A stretch of DNA of 64,000 bases from PALSA-1006 sp963733265 (lineage in GTDB: Bacteria > Pseudomonadota > Gammaproteobacteria > Burkholderiales > Gallionellaceae). The stretch's first letter is position 1. Every line of letters starts with the position of its first letter. The notes below the pieces were generated by a model. It did not search any database and was not told where the DNA came from. It saw only the letters and a program-made list of their open reading frames with translations. Shown one piece after another: positions 49,329-58,598 of this stretch. The DNA lies in the NCBI GenBank assembly GCA_963733265.1, contig CAVTCF010000001.1, forward strand, positions 434,001-498,000, in the 5' to 3' direction. The translations under genes and the position numbers were made by a program.

Positions 49329-50352
49329 TTTGGCTCCCTGTTTCAAATACGCGGAATTGGCGCGGGCGGATAAACGCCTTGTCTCCGATTGCGAGCGGGG
49401 AGGTGTCGAAACGTTCGCGACTAAGTTCGATCTCGATGAATTCGCTGCTGCCATCCACGGCGACTTCCACGCGCACTATCGAACCGATAGCGCGTACAAG
49501 TTTAACCTCAACCGCAAGCGAAGTGTTGTCTTGCGGGGATTTGCTGATTTCAATGTCATGTGGTCGCACATAAGCGACCGCATCGCCATGTTGCTGAGTC
49601 CACGGAGCATGCTCGCGCGAATGAAACAGATTTACGTTGCCGATGAACTGGTAGACGAAAGGTGTGGCGGGAGTCGCGTAGACTTCATCGGGAGTGCCGA
49701 TCTGTTCGATCTTGCCTTTGTTCATTACTACTACCCGGTCGGCTACTTCCAGTGCTTCTTCCTGATCGTGCGTGACAAAAATGCTGGTAATGTGCAACTC
49801 GTCGTGCAGGCGGCGCAACCAGCGGCGTAATTCCTTGCGAACTTGTGCATCAAGCGCGCCGAATGGTTCATCGAGTAACAAAATTTTAGGTTCTACAGCA
49901 AGCGCGCGTGCCAATGCGATACGCTGGCGCTGACCGCCTGATAGCTGGGATGGGTAACGGTCTGATAGCCAATCGAGCTGCACTAGACCCAATAATTCAT
50001 GCACACGACGTTTGATTTCGGTTTCATTATGGCGTTGTTTCTTGGGTTTGACCCGCAATCCAAAGGCCACGTTCTCGAACACAGACATGTGACGGAACAA
50101 AGCATAATGTTGAAATACGAAACCGACGTTGCGTTCGCGGGCATCGCGCTGCTCGACATCCTCACCGTGAAATAACAGTCTGCCGGTATCGGCTACTTCC
50201 AGGCCGCCGATGATGCGCAATAGCGAGGTTTTTCCGCACCCGGACGGGCCCAATAAAGCCAGCAATTCGCCATTGTTAACTTCCAGGTTGATATTGTCGA
50301 GCGCTTTGTAAGCACCAAAATATTTATTCAGATTTTCAATGGTGATGCTCAT
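49309..50352 (-). CDS. cysA: Sulfate/thiosulfate ABC transporter ATPase
   Basis: This 347-residue importer ATPase has LLALLGPSGCGKTSLLRIIG, signature QLSGGQRQRIALARALAVEP, LLLDEPFGALDAQVRKELR and a C-terminal TOBE-like domain (AVAYVRPHDIEISKSPQD). It begins within the last 4 nt of cysW. Confidence 0.95.
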   Translation of the reverse strand: MSITIENLNKYFGAYKALDNINLEVNNGELLALLGPSGCGKTSLLRIIGGLEVADTGRLLFHGEDVEQRDARERNVGFVFQHYALFRHMSVFENVAFGLRVKPKKQRHNETEIKRRVHELLGLVQLDWLSDRYPSQLSGGQRQRIALARALAVEPKILLLDEPFGALDAQVRKELRRWLRRLHDELHITSIFVTHDQEEALEVADRVVVMNKGKIEQIGTPDEVYATPATPFVYQFIGNVNLFHSREHAPWTQQHGDAVAYVRPHDIEISKSPQDNTSLAVEVKLVRAIGSIVRVEVAVDGSSEFIEIELSRERFDTSPLAIGDKAFIRPRQFRVFETGSQSELSAA

Positions 50353-51215
50353 TTTGTTTCTCCATGCAAAGGTTCGCCGCTGCGTTTTGCCTGCAACTCG
50401 ACCACAGTTTTAACCAGTAATGTGACAAGCGCCAGTAGCGCGAGCAGTGAAGCCACGGCAAAAGCGGCCACGAAGTTATATTCGTTATATAAAATTTCAA
50501 CGTGTAACGGCAAGGTGTTGGTCATTCCCCGGATGTGACCGGAAACTACCGATACCGCGCCAAATTCACCCATGGCCCGCGCGTTGCACAAAATAACACC
50601 ATAGAGCAGTCCCCATTTGATGTTGGGTAAGGTTACCAGTCTGAAAGTTTGCCATCCCGATGCACCCAGAGATATGGATGCCTCCTCTTCTTCTTTACCC
50701 TGTGCCTGCATTAATGGAATCAATTCGCGCGCGATGAAGGGGAAGGTGACAAAGATGGTCGCAAGCACGATTCCGGGCACGGCGAAGAGCAGTCTGATAT
50801 TGTGTGCTTGCAGCCAATGGCCAAACCAGCCTTGTGCGCCGAATAGCAGCACGTAAACCAAACCTGAAACCACCGGACTAACGGCAAACGGCAAATCGAT
50901 CAGTGTGATGAGCAGGCTTTTGCCCTTGAATTCAAATTTGGCAATGCACCATGCTGCCGCAATACCAAACACCAAATTGGCGGGTACGGCAATTGCCGCA
51001 GTGAGGAATGTCAACTTGATCGCAGACCATGCATCCGGTTCATTCAGCGCCGAGAGGTATAAGCTCCACCCCTTGGAAAAAGCTTCCACAAATACTGCCA
51101 CAAGAGGCAGACACAGAAAGAGCAACAGGTAAAGCAAAGCAACTCCGATTAGTACGACCGTCACACCAGCAGATTCGCGTGTGGATATTTTTCGTTGTAT
51201 AGAACGTCCGGACAT
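50349..51215 (-). CDS. cysW: Sulfate ABC transporter permease CysW
   Basis: This 288-residue permease has six membrane helices and the binding-protein-dependent motif EEEEASISLGASGWQTFRLV, followed by MGEFGAVSVVSGHIRGMTNT, characteristic of CysW. It overlaps both neighbours: its start codon shares one base with the cysT stop (TAATG), and its stop overlaps cysA by 4 nt. Confidence 0.95.
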   Translation of the reverse strand: MSGRSIQRKISTRESAGVTVVLIGVALLYLLLFLCLPLVAVFVEAFSKGWSLYLSALNEPDAWSAIKLTFLTAAIAVPANLVFGIAAAWCIAKFEFKGKSLLITLIDLPFAVSPVVSGLVYVLLFGAQGWFGHWLQAHNIRLLFAVPGIVLATIFVTFPFIARELIPLMQAQGKEEEEASISLGASGWQTFRLVTLPNIKWGLLYGVILCNARAMGEFGAVSVVSGHIRGMTNTLPLHVEILYNEYNFVAAFAVASLLALLALVTLLVKTVVELQAKRSGEPLHGETK

Positions 51216-52045
51216 TATCGGGCACTCCGTCGACTAGTCCACCATTGCAATGCGTTAATGGAAAACAGAATAGCAAATGAGATTAGGAGCATTGCAACCG
51301 CGATAGCTGTCGCCCCTGCATAATCGTATTGTTCCAGTTTGGAAACGATGAGCAGCGGAGAAATTTCGGAAATATAAGGCATATTTCCCGCAATAAAAAT
51401 TACCGAGCCATATTCACCGATAGCACGGGCAAAGGCCAAGGCAAAACCTGTAAGCAATGCCGGAAAAATGGCTGGAAATATTACCCGGCGAAATACATCC
51501 AAACGGCCTGCGCCGAGACTGGCGGCAGCTTCTTCAACTTCTGACTCTACGTCTGCCAGAACCGGTTGCACCGTTCGAACCACGAACGGTAACCCGATGA
51601 AAGTAAGCGCGACAACAATACCCAGCGGAGTGTAGGCTACTTTGATGCCATATTCCGAAAAGTATTGTCCAAGCCAACCTCTGGGGGCGTATAGTGTTGC
51701 CAAGGTAATGCCCGCAACGGCAGTGGGCAGCGCAAACGGAAGATCCACAAGTGCATCAACAATGCGTTTGCCCGGAAATGTGTAACGCACCAAGACCCAA
51801 GCTACGATCAGTCCAAAGAATACGTTGATGATCGCCGCAGCAAAAGACGTTAAGAAAGTTACCCTTAGAGAAGCCAGCACACGGTCATTTGTGACAACAT
51901 CCCAATAACCGCCCCACCCCAACGTGGCCGACTTGATGAACAAGGCCGACAGCGGAATTAGTACGATCAAAGATAAATACAGTATTGTGTAGCCAAGCGC
52001 CAGATTAAAGCCGGGGAGTACGCTATGGGCACGAAATTGCGCCAT
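51215..52045 (-). CDS. cysT: Sulfate ABC transporter permease CysT (CysU)
   Basis: This 276-residue permease starts LPGFNLALGYTILYLSLIVL, and has EVEEAAASLGAGRLDVFRRV plus AIGEYGSVIFIAGNMPYISE, typical of CysT. It is the first gene of the cysTWA-cysB operon. Its substrate-binding protein is encoded separately (sbp, 54504). Confidence 0.95.
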   Translation of the reverse strand: MAQFRAHSVLPGFNLALGYTILYLSLIVLIPLSALFIKSATLGWGGYWDVVTNDRVLASLRVTFLTSFAAAIINVFFGLIVAWVLVRYTFPGKRIVDALVDLPFALPTAVAGITLATLYAPRGWLGQYFSEYGIKVAYTPLGIVVALTFIGLPFVVRTVQPVLADVESEVEEAAASLGAGRLDVFRRVIFPAIFPALLTGFALAFARAIGEYGSVIFIAGNMPYISEISPLLIVSKLEQYDYAGATAIAVAMLLISFAILFSINALQWWTSRRSAR

Positions 52046-52427
52046 CGGGATTCCTAATGCAAATTATTGTGAATGCAGTCTATAGCCATCACAAGCTCAA
52101 GAAAAGTGACTAATTCTGCTTTTCTTAGCAGAAAATGGAATAAGACAAAGATGGTTTTAGTCGAAATGGAAAGAAAGTCTATTCATCCGGGCGATCGTTT
52201 AAACCCGAAATTTTAGTAGGACAATTGGCCTATAAAAATTGATAGGTTTCTACCATTGCTGCAAAACATTATAGCAGTAAAATTTGGAAGGAAAGCAGGC
52301 ATACCCAGAAGTCTGAGCGTAAAATTCTATAATCAAGGGGTTTTAACAATCCCATCAAAGTTATGTTTACGCTACTTCCGGTCTGGACAGATGCGTTAAT
52401 CAATGGTGAATTGGACGGAGTTAAGAA
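52046..52427. promoter_or_regulatory. Intergenic region with cysT promoter and upstream of a small ORF
   Basis: This 382-nt divergent spacer should hold the CysB-activated cysT promoter. It contains hairpin TTCTGCTTTTCTTAGCAGAA (52112-52131) and, for the rightward small gene, TATAAT at 52328-52333 with only a weak -35. No gene is recognisable in it. Confidence 0.5.
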
Positions 52428-52652
52428 ATGAATGTTGCAGATAAAGTAATTTGTTTATTTTTTGGGCATTACTACAGTCGGTTTGAACGCCGCAATCGGT
52501 CTTGTGTGTACTGTGGAACAAGTCAGCGGCATGGAAGTTGGAAAGTAAGAAAATATCTAGATCGGCGGAGCGCGGCAAACGAAGACATAGCTCAACCAAA
52601 TATTGCGGTGGTCAATGACCTGCTAACTTGTAAAGCTGATCTCAACAACTAA
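52428..52652 (+). CDS. Small hypothetical protein with a single CxxC motif
   Basis: This 74-residue protein carries VICLFFGHYYSRFERRN followed by RSCVYCGTSQ, similar in layout to small phage-type zinc-ribbon proteins (CLFGH...C-x-x-C). GGAG lies 7 nt before the ATG, and a TATAAT box is 95 nt upstream. It is the only rightward gene between the two sulfur operons. It may be a real small gene; the evidence is modest. Confidence 0.5.
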   Translation: MNVADKVICLFFGHYYSRFERRNRSCVYCGTSQRHGSWKVRKYLDRRSAANEDIAQPNIAVVNDLLTCKADLNN

Positions 52653-52664
52653 TAAAGCCCAAAA

Positions 52665-53174
52665 TCAGCCACAAGAACCCTCGGAAGGGCTATCAATAAC
52701 AGCCCGGTCGTCTCCCGCCAGTGCTGGTGAAGTTACGGATGCGGCTTTCTTCCCTTGGGTTCGCAACGAAAAATATTTTTCTGCCACCGCGCCCAAAATG
52801 GCGGCTGGCAAAAACGCGAACAATTCCCAATTTGGCGAAGCGATTAGTGCGACAGCCGGTCCGGGGCAATAACCGCTGATTCCCCAACCTATACCGAACA
52901 GAACTGCACCCAGAACAAGCGGCCTGTCTACCTTTGTTTCCTGGGTGATGAAAAACTGTTTGTCAAATACGGGTTTGTTGAGGCGTAGAACGAAGCGAAA
53001 GGTTACGACTGTAACGCCAACGGCACCACCTAATACGAATAGCAAGCCGGCATTCCATTTGCCGGCCACATCAAGAAAGCCCAATACTTTTTCCGGATGA
53101 GTCATACCGGAAAGTGCGAGGCCGAATCCAAACACCAAGCCAGCCAATAAACTCGCCAAATTGCGTTTCATCAT
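52665..53174 (-). CDS. YeeE/YedE family protein, second half (DUF6691 type)
   Basis: This 169-residue membrane protein begins MMKRNLASLLAGLVFGFGLA and contains GIGWGISGYCPGPAVALIAS, the conserved Cys motif of the YeeE thiosulfate transporter family. It follows the other half-size YeeE/YedE gene with a 4-nt ATGA overlap; together they correspond to one full-length YeeE. Proximity to sulfate-uptake genes supports a sulfur substrate (thiosulfate or sulfide species), by inference. Confidence 0.85.
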   Translation of the reverse strand: MMKRNLASLLAGLVFGFGLALSGMTHPEKVLGFLDVAGKWNAGLLFVLGGAVGVTVVTFRFVLRLNKPVFDKQFFITQETKVDRPLVLGAVLFGIGWGISGYCPGPAVALIASPNWELFAFLPAAILGAVAEKYFSLRTQGKKAASVTSPALAGDDRAVIDSPSEGSCG

Positions 53175-53605
53175 GCTACTCCAAAAACGTGACGCACCAC
53201 AAAAGTGGTAATAATCGCGATTGCCAGAAATGTAAGCGTTGCAATCAACGAGCGTATAGATAATCTTCCCAGACCGCATACTCCGTGACCGCTGGTGCAA
53301 CCGTTGCCAAGTGAAGTGCCGTAACCGACCAGAAATCCGGCGACGATCAAAAGCCAAACAGGGAAGGTCGGTCGTGCAACTGGCGCGTTACCGAACAAAG
53401 TATAGTAAAGGGCTGCGCCGCCAACTACGCCAAGTAGAAACAGCACACGCCACCAGATGTCGCCCGACTTGGGAAAAAAAAGGCGCCAGAAAATTCCGCT
53501 GATACCGGCAATTCTGCCGTTAAGCCAAAGCAATAGCGTAGCTGCCAAGCCAATGAGTAAGCCACCGATAAGCGAGGGTAGAATAGTAGTGATGCTAAAC
53601 GCCAT
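53171..53605 (-). CDS. YeeE/YedE family protein, first half
   Basis: This 144-residue membrane protein has four or five helices and the motif GYGTSLGNGCTSGHGVCGLG with three cysteines/His, typical of the YeeE/YedE sulfur-transport family. The ATG at 53605 is preferred to a GTG three codons upstream. It is translationally coupled to the following half. Confidence 0.87.
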   Translation of the reverse strand: MAFSITTILPSLIGGLLIGLAATLLLWLNGRIAGISGIFWRLFFPKSGDIWWRVLFLLGVVGGAALYYTLFGNAPVARPTFPVWLLIVAGFLVGYGTSLGNGCTSGHGVCGLGRLSIRSLIATLTFLAIAIITTFVVRHVFGVA

Positions 53606-53656
53606 ATCAAACACCCTAAAATTAGCTGGAAGTATTACTTATGATAACGCGGCTTA

Positions 53657-54496
53657 TCAAGCGGCGGCGCAATTCGCCAATGGTTCTTCCCATTCGGATG
53701 CGGGAGCGGGCCGCCCCAATAAAAAACCTTGTGCAAAATGTATTCCCGCGTGTCGCGCCAAATCAAGTTGTGACTGGGTTTCAATACCTTCAATAACTAC
53801 TTCCGCATCCAGCTCAATGATAATCTCAACCAGCTTTGGCAAAATACGCTGAAGCCGGGGATTGAATTCGGCACGCCGGATAATTTCGCTGTCCAATTTA
53901 ACGAATTCCGGTGCCAGTGTCCACAAACGATCAAGATTGGAATGCTCTTTGCCAAAATCGTCGATGGCAATTTTGTAACCGCGTTCACGATAGTTCACAA
54001 TCGCGTCCGCGAGCAGCTTTTCCGCACTGACAGCGCTCTCGTGAATTTCGATAACCACTTCATTGGTTGCCACATCGTGTTGATGTAAAACTTGCTCGAA
54101 TACTTTGCCATGCGAGTTCACGGCAACCAATAATTCAGGATGAACATTAAGGAAGAGCAGGCCGCTGCTTTTGCCCATGTTCAGGAAATTCAAGGTGTGC
54201 AGTGTGCGGCAAACGCGGTCGAATTTTACCAACCGCTCTGCCACCTCGGCTTGGCGAAACGCGGCCGGTGGCGCAATAACATTACCCTTCTGATCAACGG
54301 CACGAAGCAGGGCTTCATAGCCAAGCGCTTCATTCTTGTTTAGATCAATAATGGGTTGAAACACGCTGCTTAATTGCAGGCCGATAAACTTTGCGCGCAC
54401 GTCATTGCCGTTTACTTCCAACTGGTAGTCATCATTCAAATTGAGTGTGCTGCGCAACTCATTTTGCAGGGCATTCAGCCGGTGGAGAGAAGTCAT
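53657..54496 (-). CDS. EAL-domain cyclic-di-GMP phosphodiesterase
   Basis: This 279-residue protein is an EAL domain alone (after about 30 residues of N-terminus). All catalytic landmarks are present: GYEALLRAV (EAL), FLNVHPELL, VVIEIHES, IAIDDFGKEHSNLDRL (DDFG), VKLDSEII and VVIEGIET, then QGFLLGRPAP. It should hydrolyse c-di-GMP to pGpG. It lacks GGDEF or a sensor domain. Its ATG lies 7 nt after the sbp stop, so it is likely cotranscribed with the sulfate-binding protein gene. Confidence 0.9.
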   Translation of the reverse strand: MTSLHRLNALQNELRSTLNLNDDYQLEVNGNDVRAKFIGLQLSSVFQPIIDLNKNEALGYEALLRAVDQKGNVIAPPAAFRQAEVAERLVKFDRVCRTLHTLNFLNMGKSSGLLFLNVHPELLVAVNSHGKVFEQVLHQHDVATNEVVIEIHESAVSAEKLLADAIVNYRERGYKIAIDDFGKEHSNLDRLWTLAPEFVKLDSEIIRRAEFNPRLQRILPKLVEIIIELDAEVVIEGIETQSQLDLARHAGIHFAQGFLLGRPAPASEWEEPLANCAAA

Positions 54497-54503
54497 GACG
54501 AAA

Positions 54504-55508
54504 CTATTTCCTGGTGTAAATTTGGTCAAATAGCCCGCCGTCATTGAAATGCTCGGACTGCGCGAGTTTCAGGCTGCCGAAGATTTCGTTAACTGTGAAA
54601 AGGGTGAGCGGTGGAAACGTGCCGGTGTATTTTTTTGCAATCTTTGCGTCGCCGGGGCGCAAATCGAATTTTGCGGAAATTTCCTGCGCCTCCGGCGAAT
54701 ATAGATATTGAAGATAAGCCTCGGCCACTTTGCGTGTGCCGCGCTTGTCTACTACCCTGTCAACTACACTTACCGGCAAATCTGCCACGATGCTGATCGG
54801 CGGATAAACGAGGTCAAACTTGTCCGCACCGTATTCCTGTTTGATAAGGCCAATTTCGTTTTCAAAGGTGATCAGCACATCCCCTATTTCGCGCTGAACA
54901 AAAGTTGTCGTTGCCCCGCGTCCTCCGGTTTCCAATACGGGCACATTGGCAAAAATCCGGGTAACCAAATTTTTGGCTTGTTCCTGCTTTCCGCCTTGTT
55001 TGATCACCGAGCCCCAGGCGGCAAGGTAGGCATAGCGACCGTTACCCGAGGTCTTGGGATTTGCGATGATGACAGAAACCCCGGATTTGGCCAGATCGTT
55101 CCAGTTCTTAATGTTTTTCGGGTTGCCCTTGCGTACCAGAAAAACAGAAGTCGATGTAAATGGCACACTGCCGTTCGGTAAGCGCTTGGCCCAATCAGCG
55201 GGGATCAAATTGTTATCGGCAAGTATGTCCACATCTATCGATTGATTCATGGTTACCACATCCGCTTCCAATCCGTCGACTACGGAACGCGTTTGCTTGC
55301 TTGACCCGCCATGAGACTGGTTGATGGTCAGATCGTCACCGCTTTTTTGCTTCCAGTACTTGATGAACAGGGGATTGTAGGCTTTGTAAAACTCGCGTGA
55401 AACATCGTATGAGGCGTTCAGGATATTTAGCTCGGCTGCAAATGTGGCAAATGAAAAAAATATAGACAACCCGATACCAATGAAAGCGTTGAGCAATATT
55501 TTTTTCAT
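54504..55508 (-). CDS. sbp: Sulfate-binding protein of the ABC importer
   Basis: This 334-residue periplasmic binding protein has signal peptide AFIGIGLSIFFSFATFA and family blocks ILNASYDVSREFYKAYN, QSHGGSSKQTRSVVDGLEAD, NPKTSGNGRYAYLAAWG and GGRGATTTFVQREIGDVLIT. It serves CysTWA. It lies apart from cysTWA, between the FadL-type gene and the EAL gene. Confidence 0.95.
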   Translation of the reverse strand: MKKILLNAFIGIGLSIFFSFATFAAELNILNASYDVSREFYKAYNPLFIKYWKQKSGDDLTINQSHGGSSKQTRSVVDGLEADVVTMNQSIDVDILADNNLIPADWAKRLPNGSVPFTSTSVFLVRKGNPKNIKNWNDLAKSGVSVIIANPKTSGNGRYAYLAAWGSVIKQGGKQEQAKNLVTRIFANVPVLETGGRGATTTFVQREIGDVLITFENEIGLIKQEYGADKFDLVYPPISIVADLPVSVVDRVVDKRGTRKVAEAYLQYLYSPEAQEISAKFDLRPGDAKIAKKYTGTFPPLTLFTVNEIFGSLKLAQSEHFNDGGLFDQIYTRK

Positions 55509-55580
55509 AACTGAAATCCCGGCTTAAATAAAAAGCGGCGGCACTTGTTTAGAGTAAGCCGCCAATGAATAAATTATATT

Positions 55581-56828
55581 CTACAATTTCCAGGCATAGG
55601 CAACGCTGAGAATATTTTCTGAAAGTGAAATATTGGCATTGCCACCACCAAAGCTTGAAGGTATGGAATTCGAGCCATTTACCGTTTGCTTGAATCCGTA
55701 GGTATAAGCAACGCTCAATTCATTGCCGGAAGTTGCCTTCCATGTACCACCCAGCGACAGGTGATCTTGTACGGTCGCAGGAGCAAGAATATTAAAGAAC
55801 GTTTGATCATTCGGAATGGGTTGGTCGGAATGATTATAGCCTGCACGCAGCGTAACATCCGCAGCGTAGTCATAGCTCACGCCAATTTTGGTGACTGTAA
55901 TATCTTTCCATCCGAAACCGGGACCGTTTGCAGAGCCTAAAGCATTGCCCTGAAGTAAATTCGAAAGCGGATTGGCAACGGCGTTGACACCGCTGTAGAG
56001 AATCTTTGAAACATCAAGAGCAACCGTCCAGGTAGGAACAATCTTGTAAGCCAGACCTACACCATAGTTTTCAGGAATATCAAAGCTCCCGCCGTTTTCA
56101 AATAACCCGCTGTATTTGCTAAATTTGCTGGCGTTAATTTTAGATGCCCAGGTTGCGCCTAATGTCAGATCGGGGGTAATTTTCCCTGTCCAGCCTAAGC
56201 GAGCCCCCCAGCCGGTAGAGGTGTCCGTGCCGTTGTCAGTCAAGTTTGTCGGTGATGCCGATGCGCTGGAAAATGCACTCAAGCCTTGAGCAGAAAATTG
56301 CTGGTAGGCAAAATTAACCCCCAAGCCCAATGCATTATTTTCATTCAACTTGTAGGCTACCGAAGGGGTAACGAATAGTTGCGCAAGGTTGATACCCCCC
56401 GTACCTTTGCTGCCGAATGCGGCAAAGGGGTTGTTTAAATACGATGTATTCATGCCGCCATTACCATACACTGCCACACCGGCGGTTACTGACGGATTGA
56501 TATTGTAGATATAACCGAACTCAGGGATCAGTGAGCTGGCGTTGCCGTCACCGTTATAGTTGCCATTGGCACCAGCACCATTGCCTGTGATTTCTGCATT
56601 ACGTTGAGGCACAAAATAGTTAATCCCCACATCGAGGCGGTCTTGCACAAAGGCAGTCCCTGCCGGGTTGGTGGCGGCCGCGAGACCATCTTGTGGTAGT
56701 GCGATACCCACACCGCCGATGCCTTCTGATTTAACGCCAAAGCCGTGCGAAAAATAACCATCGGTGGCAGTTGCTGAAAAGCTTGCAAACACCAATGACA
56801 ACAGAGCAGACGAGCGAAGTAATGACAT
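55581..56828 (-). CDS. FadL/TodX-type outer membrane transport protein
   Basis: This 415-residue beta-barrel protein transports long-chain fatty acids or hydrophobic compounds across the outer membrane. It has signal peptide SALLSLVFASFSATA, then DGYFSHGFGVKSEGIGGVGI and AAATNPAGTAFVQDRLDVGI, the FadL N-terminal motif, and ends LSENILSVAYAWKL. The ATG at 56828 is preferred to a GTG two codons upstream, given the AAGGAT ribosome site. The 270 nt upstream to the IS shows no gene. Confidence 0.88.
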   Translation of the reverse strand: MSLLRSSALLSLVFASFSATATDGYFSHGFGVKSEGIGGVGIALPQDGLAAATNPAGTAFVQDRLDVGINYFVPQRNAEITGNGAGANGNYNGDGNASSLIPEFGYIYNINPSVTAGVAVYGNGGMNTSYLNNPFAAFGSKGTGGINLAQLFVTPSVAYKLNENNALGLGVNFAYQQFSAQGLSAFSSASASPTNLTDNGTDTSTGWGARLGWTGKITPDLTLGATWASKINASKFSKYSGLFENGGSFDIPENYGVGLAYKIVPTWTVALDVSKILYSGVNAVANPLSNLLQGNALGSANGPGFGWKDITVTKIGVSYDYAADVTLRAGYNHSDQPIPNDQTFFNILAPATVQDHLSLGGTWKATSGNELSVAYTYGFKQTVNGSNSIPSSFGGGNANISLSENILSVAYAWKL

Positions 56829-57097
56829 GGGCACTTATCCTTATGTTATAGATTTATAGAAATTTATAGATATATAAAAAGTTCCTGTTTAAATTTTGCG
56901 ATGTGGACGTGGCAAAGTGAACTAATTAATTGTGCTTTCAATATGATCAAAATAGCTATGTTCAGTAATTTTAGTTATTTGCCTTGACTTGAGATGCGGT
57001 TTCATCAATATAATTGAGGGCAATGAATAAGAAATTGATCCAATAGGTACCCGCGACAAGCTTGCAGATTAGAACAATAAATCGTTAGTCATTTTGC

Positions 57098-57106
57098 ATG
57101 TTAGCT
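57098..57106. repeat. IS target-site duplication, left copy
   Basis: ATGTTAGCT directly precedes the left end of the IS and is identical to 58441-58449. Confidence 0.9.
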
Positions 57107-58440
57107 CAGTAGTGTCCGGTTAACTTACAAATTTCCGAGCCAAGATTGAGTATTGGCGCGGGTTACAGAACAATTTATTTTGGTGCCGATTTGAAATCAG
57201 TTTACCTATATTCCCGTTCAAGTAACTTCCAGAGATTGATTTCTTTGGAGGTAAGCTATGAACATGGGCAAGACGCTGTTCGCGCAGATCATGGAGTTCG
57301 TTCCATGGACCAGCTTCGCTCGCATCGTGGCACGCTATGGCGGAGATTCCAGAGTGCGCAGTCTGGCTTGCACCGAGCAATTCCGCGCCATGGCCTTCGC
57401 GCAACTGACATACAGAGAGAGCCTGCGCGATATCGAAACATGTTTGCTGGCGAATCAGACGAAGTTGTATGGCATGGGTTTTCGCTCGGCAGTAAAACGC
57501 TCGACGCTGGCCGATGCCAACGAAGGGCGCGACTGGCGCATTTGGGAAGACTTGGCCGCGTTGCTTATCCGACGAGCGCGCAAGCTTTACTGCAACGACA
57601 GCTTTGGTGTCGATCTCGACAACACCGTCTACGCGCTGGATGCGACGACCATAGACTTGTGTCTTTCTCTGTTTCCATGGGCGCCGTTTCGCACCGCCAA
57701 GGCCGCCGTCAAATTGCATACGCTGCTCGATCTTCGCGGCAATATTCCAGCCTTCATTCATATCTCGGACGGCAAGATGCACGAGGTCAACGTGCTGGAT
57801 ATGCTGTCCTTCGAGGCAGGTGCGTTCTATGTGATAGATCGAGGGTATCTGGATTTCGCCCGTCTGTTTGCCCTTCATCAGACCGGAGCATTCTTCGTGA
57901 CTCGTTCCAAACGCGGCATGGATGCACGCAGGGTGTACTCGATGCCGGTCGACAGGAGTACAGGCATCATTTGCGACCAACGCATCATGCTGAACGGTTT
58001 TTACATCTCGCAGGACTATCCCGAACAGTTGCGGCGCATTCGCTACAAAGACCCGGAGTCCGGCAAGACGTTGGTATTTCTGACCAACAACACCGTGTTG
58101 CCCGCTCTGACGATTGCCGCTCTGTACAAGAGTCGCTGGCAAGTCGAGTTGTTCTTCAAGTGGATCAAACAGCACCTTCGCATCAAGCGTTTCATCGGCA
58201 ACAGCGAGAACGCGGTGAAGACGCAAATCTGGTGCGCTGTCTCCACTTACGTCCTGATCGCTATTGTTAAAAAGGAGCTTCAACTTGATGCCTCTCTATA
58301 TTCTTTACTACAGATTTTATCGGTGTCTGTTTTTGAGAAAACCCAGTTATCTCAAGCCTTCGCGGGCAGTGGGCAAACTCAAGATCAGACGGACTTTTCT
58401 AACCAACTAAATTTGTTCGACTTTTAACCGGACACTACTG
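57107..58440 (+). mobile_element. Complete IS4-family insertion sequence
   Basis: The element is 1334 bp with 17-bp inverted ends CAGTAGTGTCCGGTTAA (57107-57123, inverse at 58424-58440). It is flanked by direct copies of ATGTTAGCT (57098-57106 and 58441-58449), a 9-bp target duplication, so it is an intact, fairly recent insertion in the gap between the FadL-type gene and metY. It carries one transposase gene. Confidence 0.95.
57258..58427 (+). CDS. IS4-family transposase (DDE)
   Basis: This 389-residue transposase has the three catalytic acids in order: Asp128 in YALDATTIDLCLS, Asp194 in FYVIDRGYLDFA, and Glu297 in the YREK signature Y290-x2-R293-x3-E297-x6-K304 (YKSRWQVELFFKWIKQHLRI). The N-terminal block LFAQIMEFVPWTSFARIV is typical of the ISPepr1-like IS4 subgroup. 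Nothing interrupts it, so it appears functional. It ends 13 nt before the right end of the element. Confidence 0.95.
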   Translation: MNMGKTLFAQIMEFVPWTSFARIVARYGGDSRVRSLACTEQFRAMAFAQLTYRESLRDIETCLLANQTKLYGMGFRSAVKRSTLADANEGRDWRIWEDLAALLIRRARKLYCNDSFGVDLDNTVYALDATTIDLCLSLFPWAPFRTAKAAVKLHTLLDLRGNIPAFIHISDGKMHEVNVLDMLSFEAGAFYVIDRGYLDFARLFALHQTGAFFVTRSKRGMDARRVYSMPVDRSTGIICDQRIMLNGFYISQDYPEQLRRIRYKDPESGKTLVFLTNNTVLPALTIAALYKSRWQVELFFKWIKQHLRIKRFIGNSENAVKTQIWCAVSTYVLIAIVKKELQLDASLYSLLQILSVSVFEKTQLSQAFAGSGQTQDQTDFSNQLNLFDF

Positions 58441-58449
58441 ATGTTAGCT
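58441..58449. repeat. IS target-site duplication, right copy
   Basis: ATGTTAGCT directly follows the right end of the IS and is identical to 57098-57106. Confidence 0.9.
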
Positions 58450-58598
58450 ATTGAAAATAAATTTGTTTGTTTTATGCCAGCCATTTTTTATAGTACGACT
58501 CCGAATCGTTCATTCAGGAGTTCTGCATGAGTGTAATCAAGTCTGCCTTGAATCTGATAAAAAATATTTTCCATTCCCAACCATCCAAGGAGCATGCT

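Noticed and set aside
57146..58270. Second rightward open frame (374 codons) inside the IS element
   Set aside because: It is a shadow in another frame of the transposase; only the frame from 57258 carries the DDE and YREK residues.
57120..58283. Long leftward open frame (387 codons) across the IS element
   Set aside because: It is antisense to the transposase, has no ribosome site or family motifs, and arises from the codon use of the real gene.
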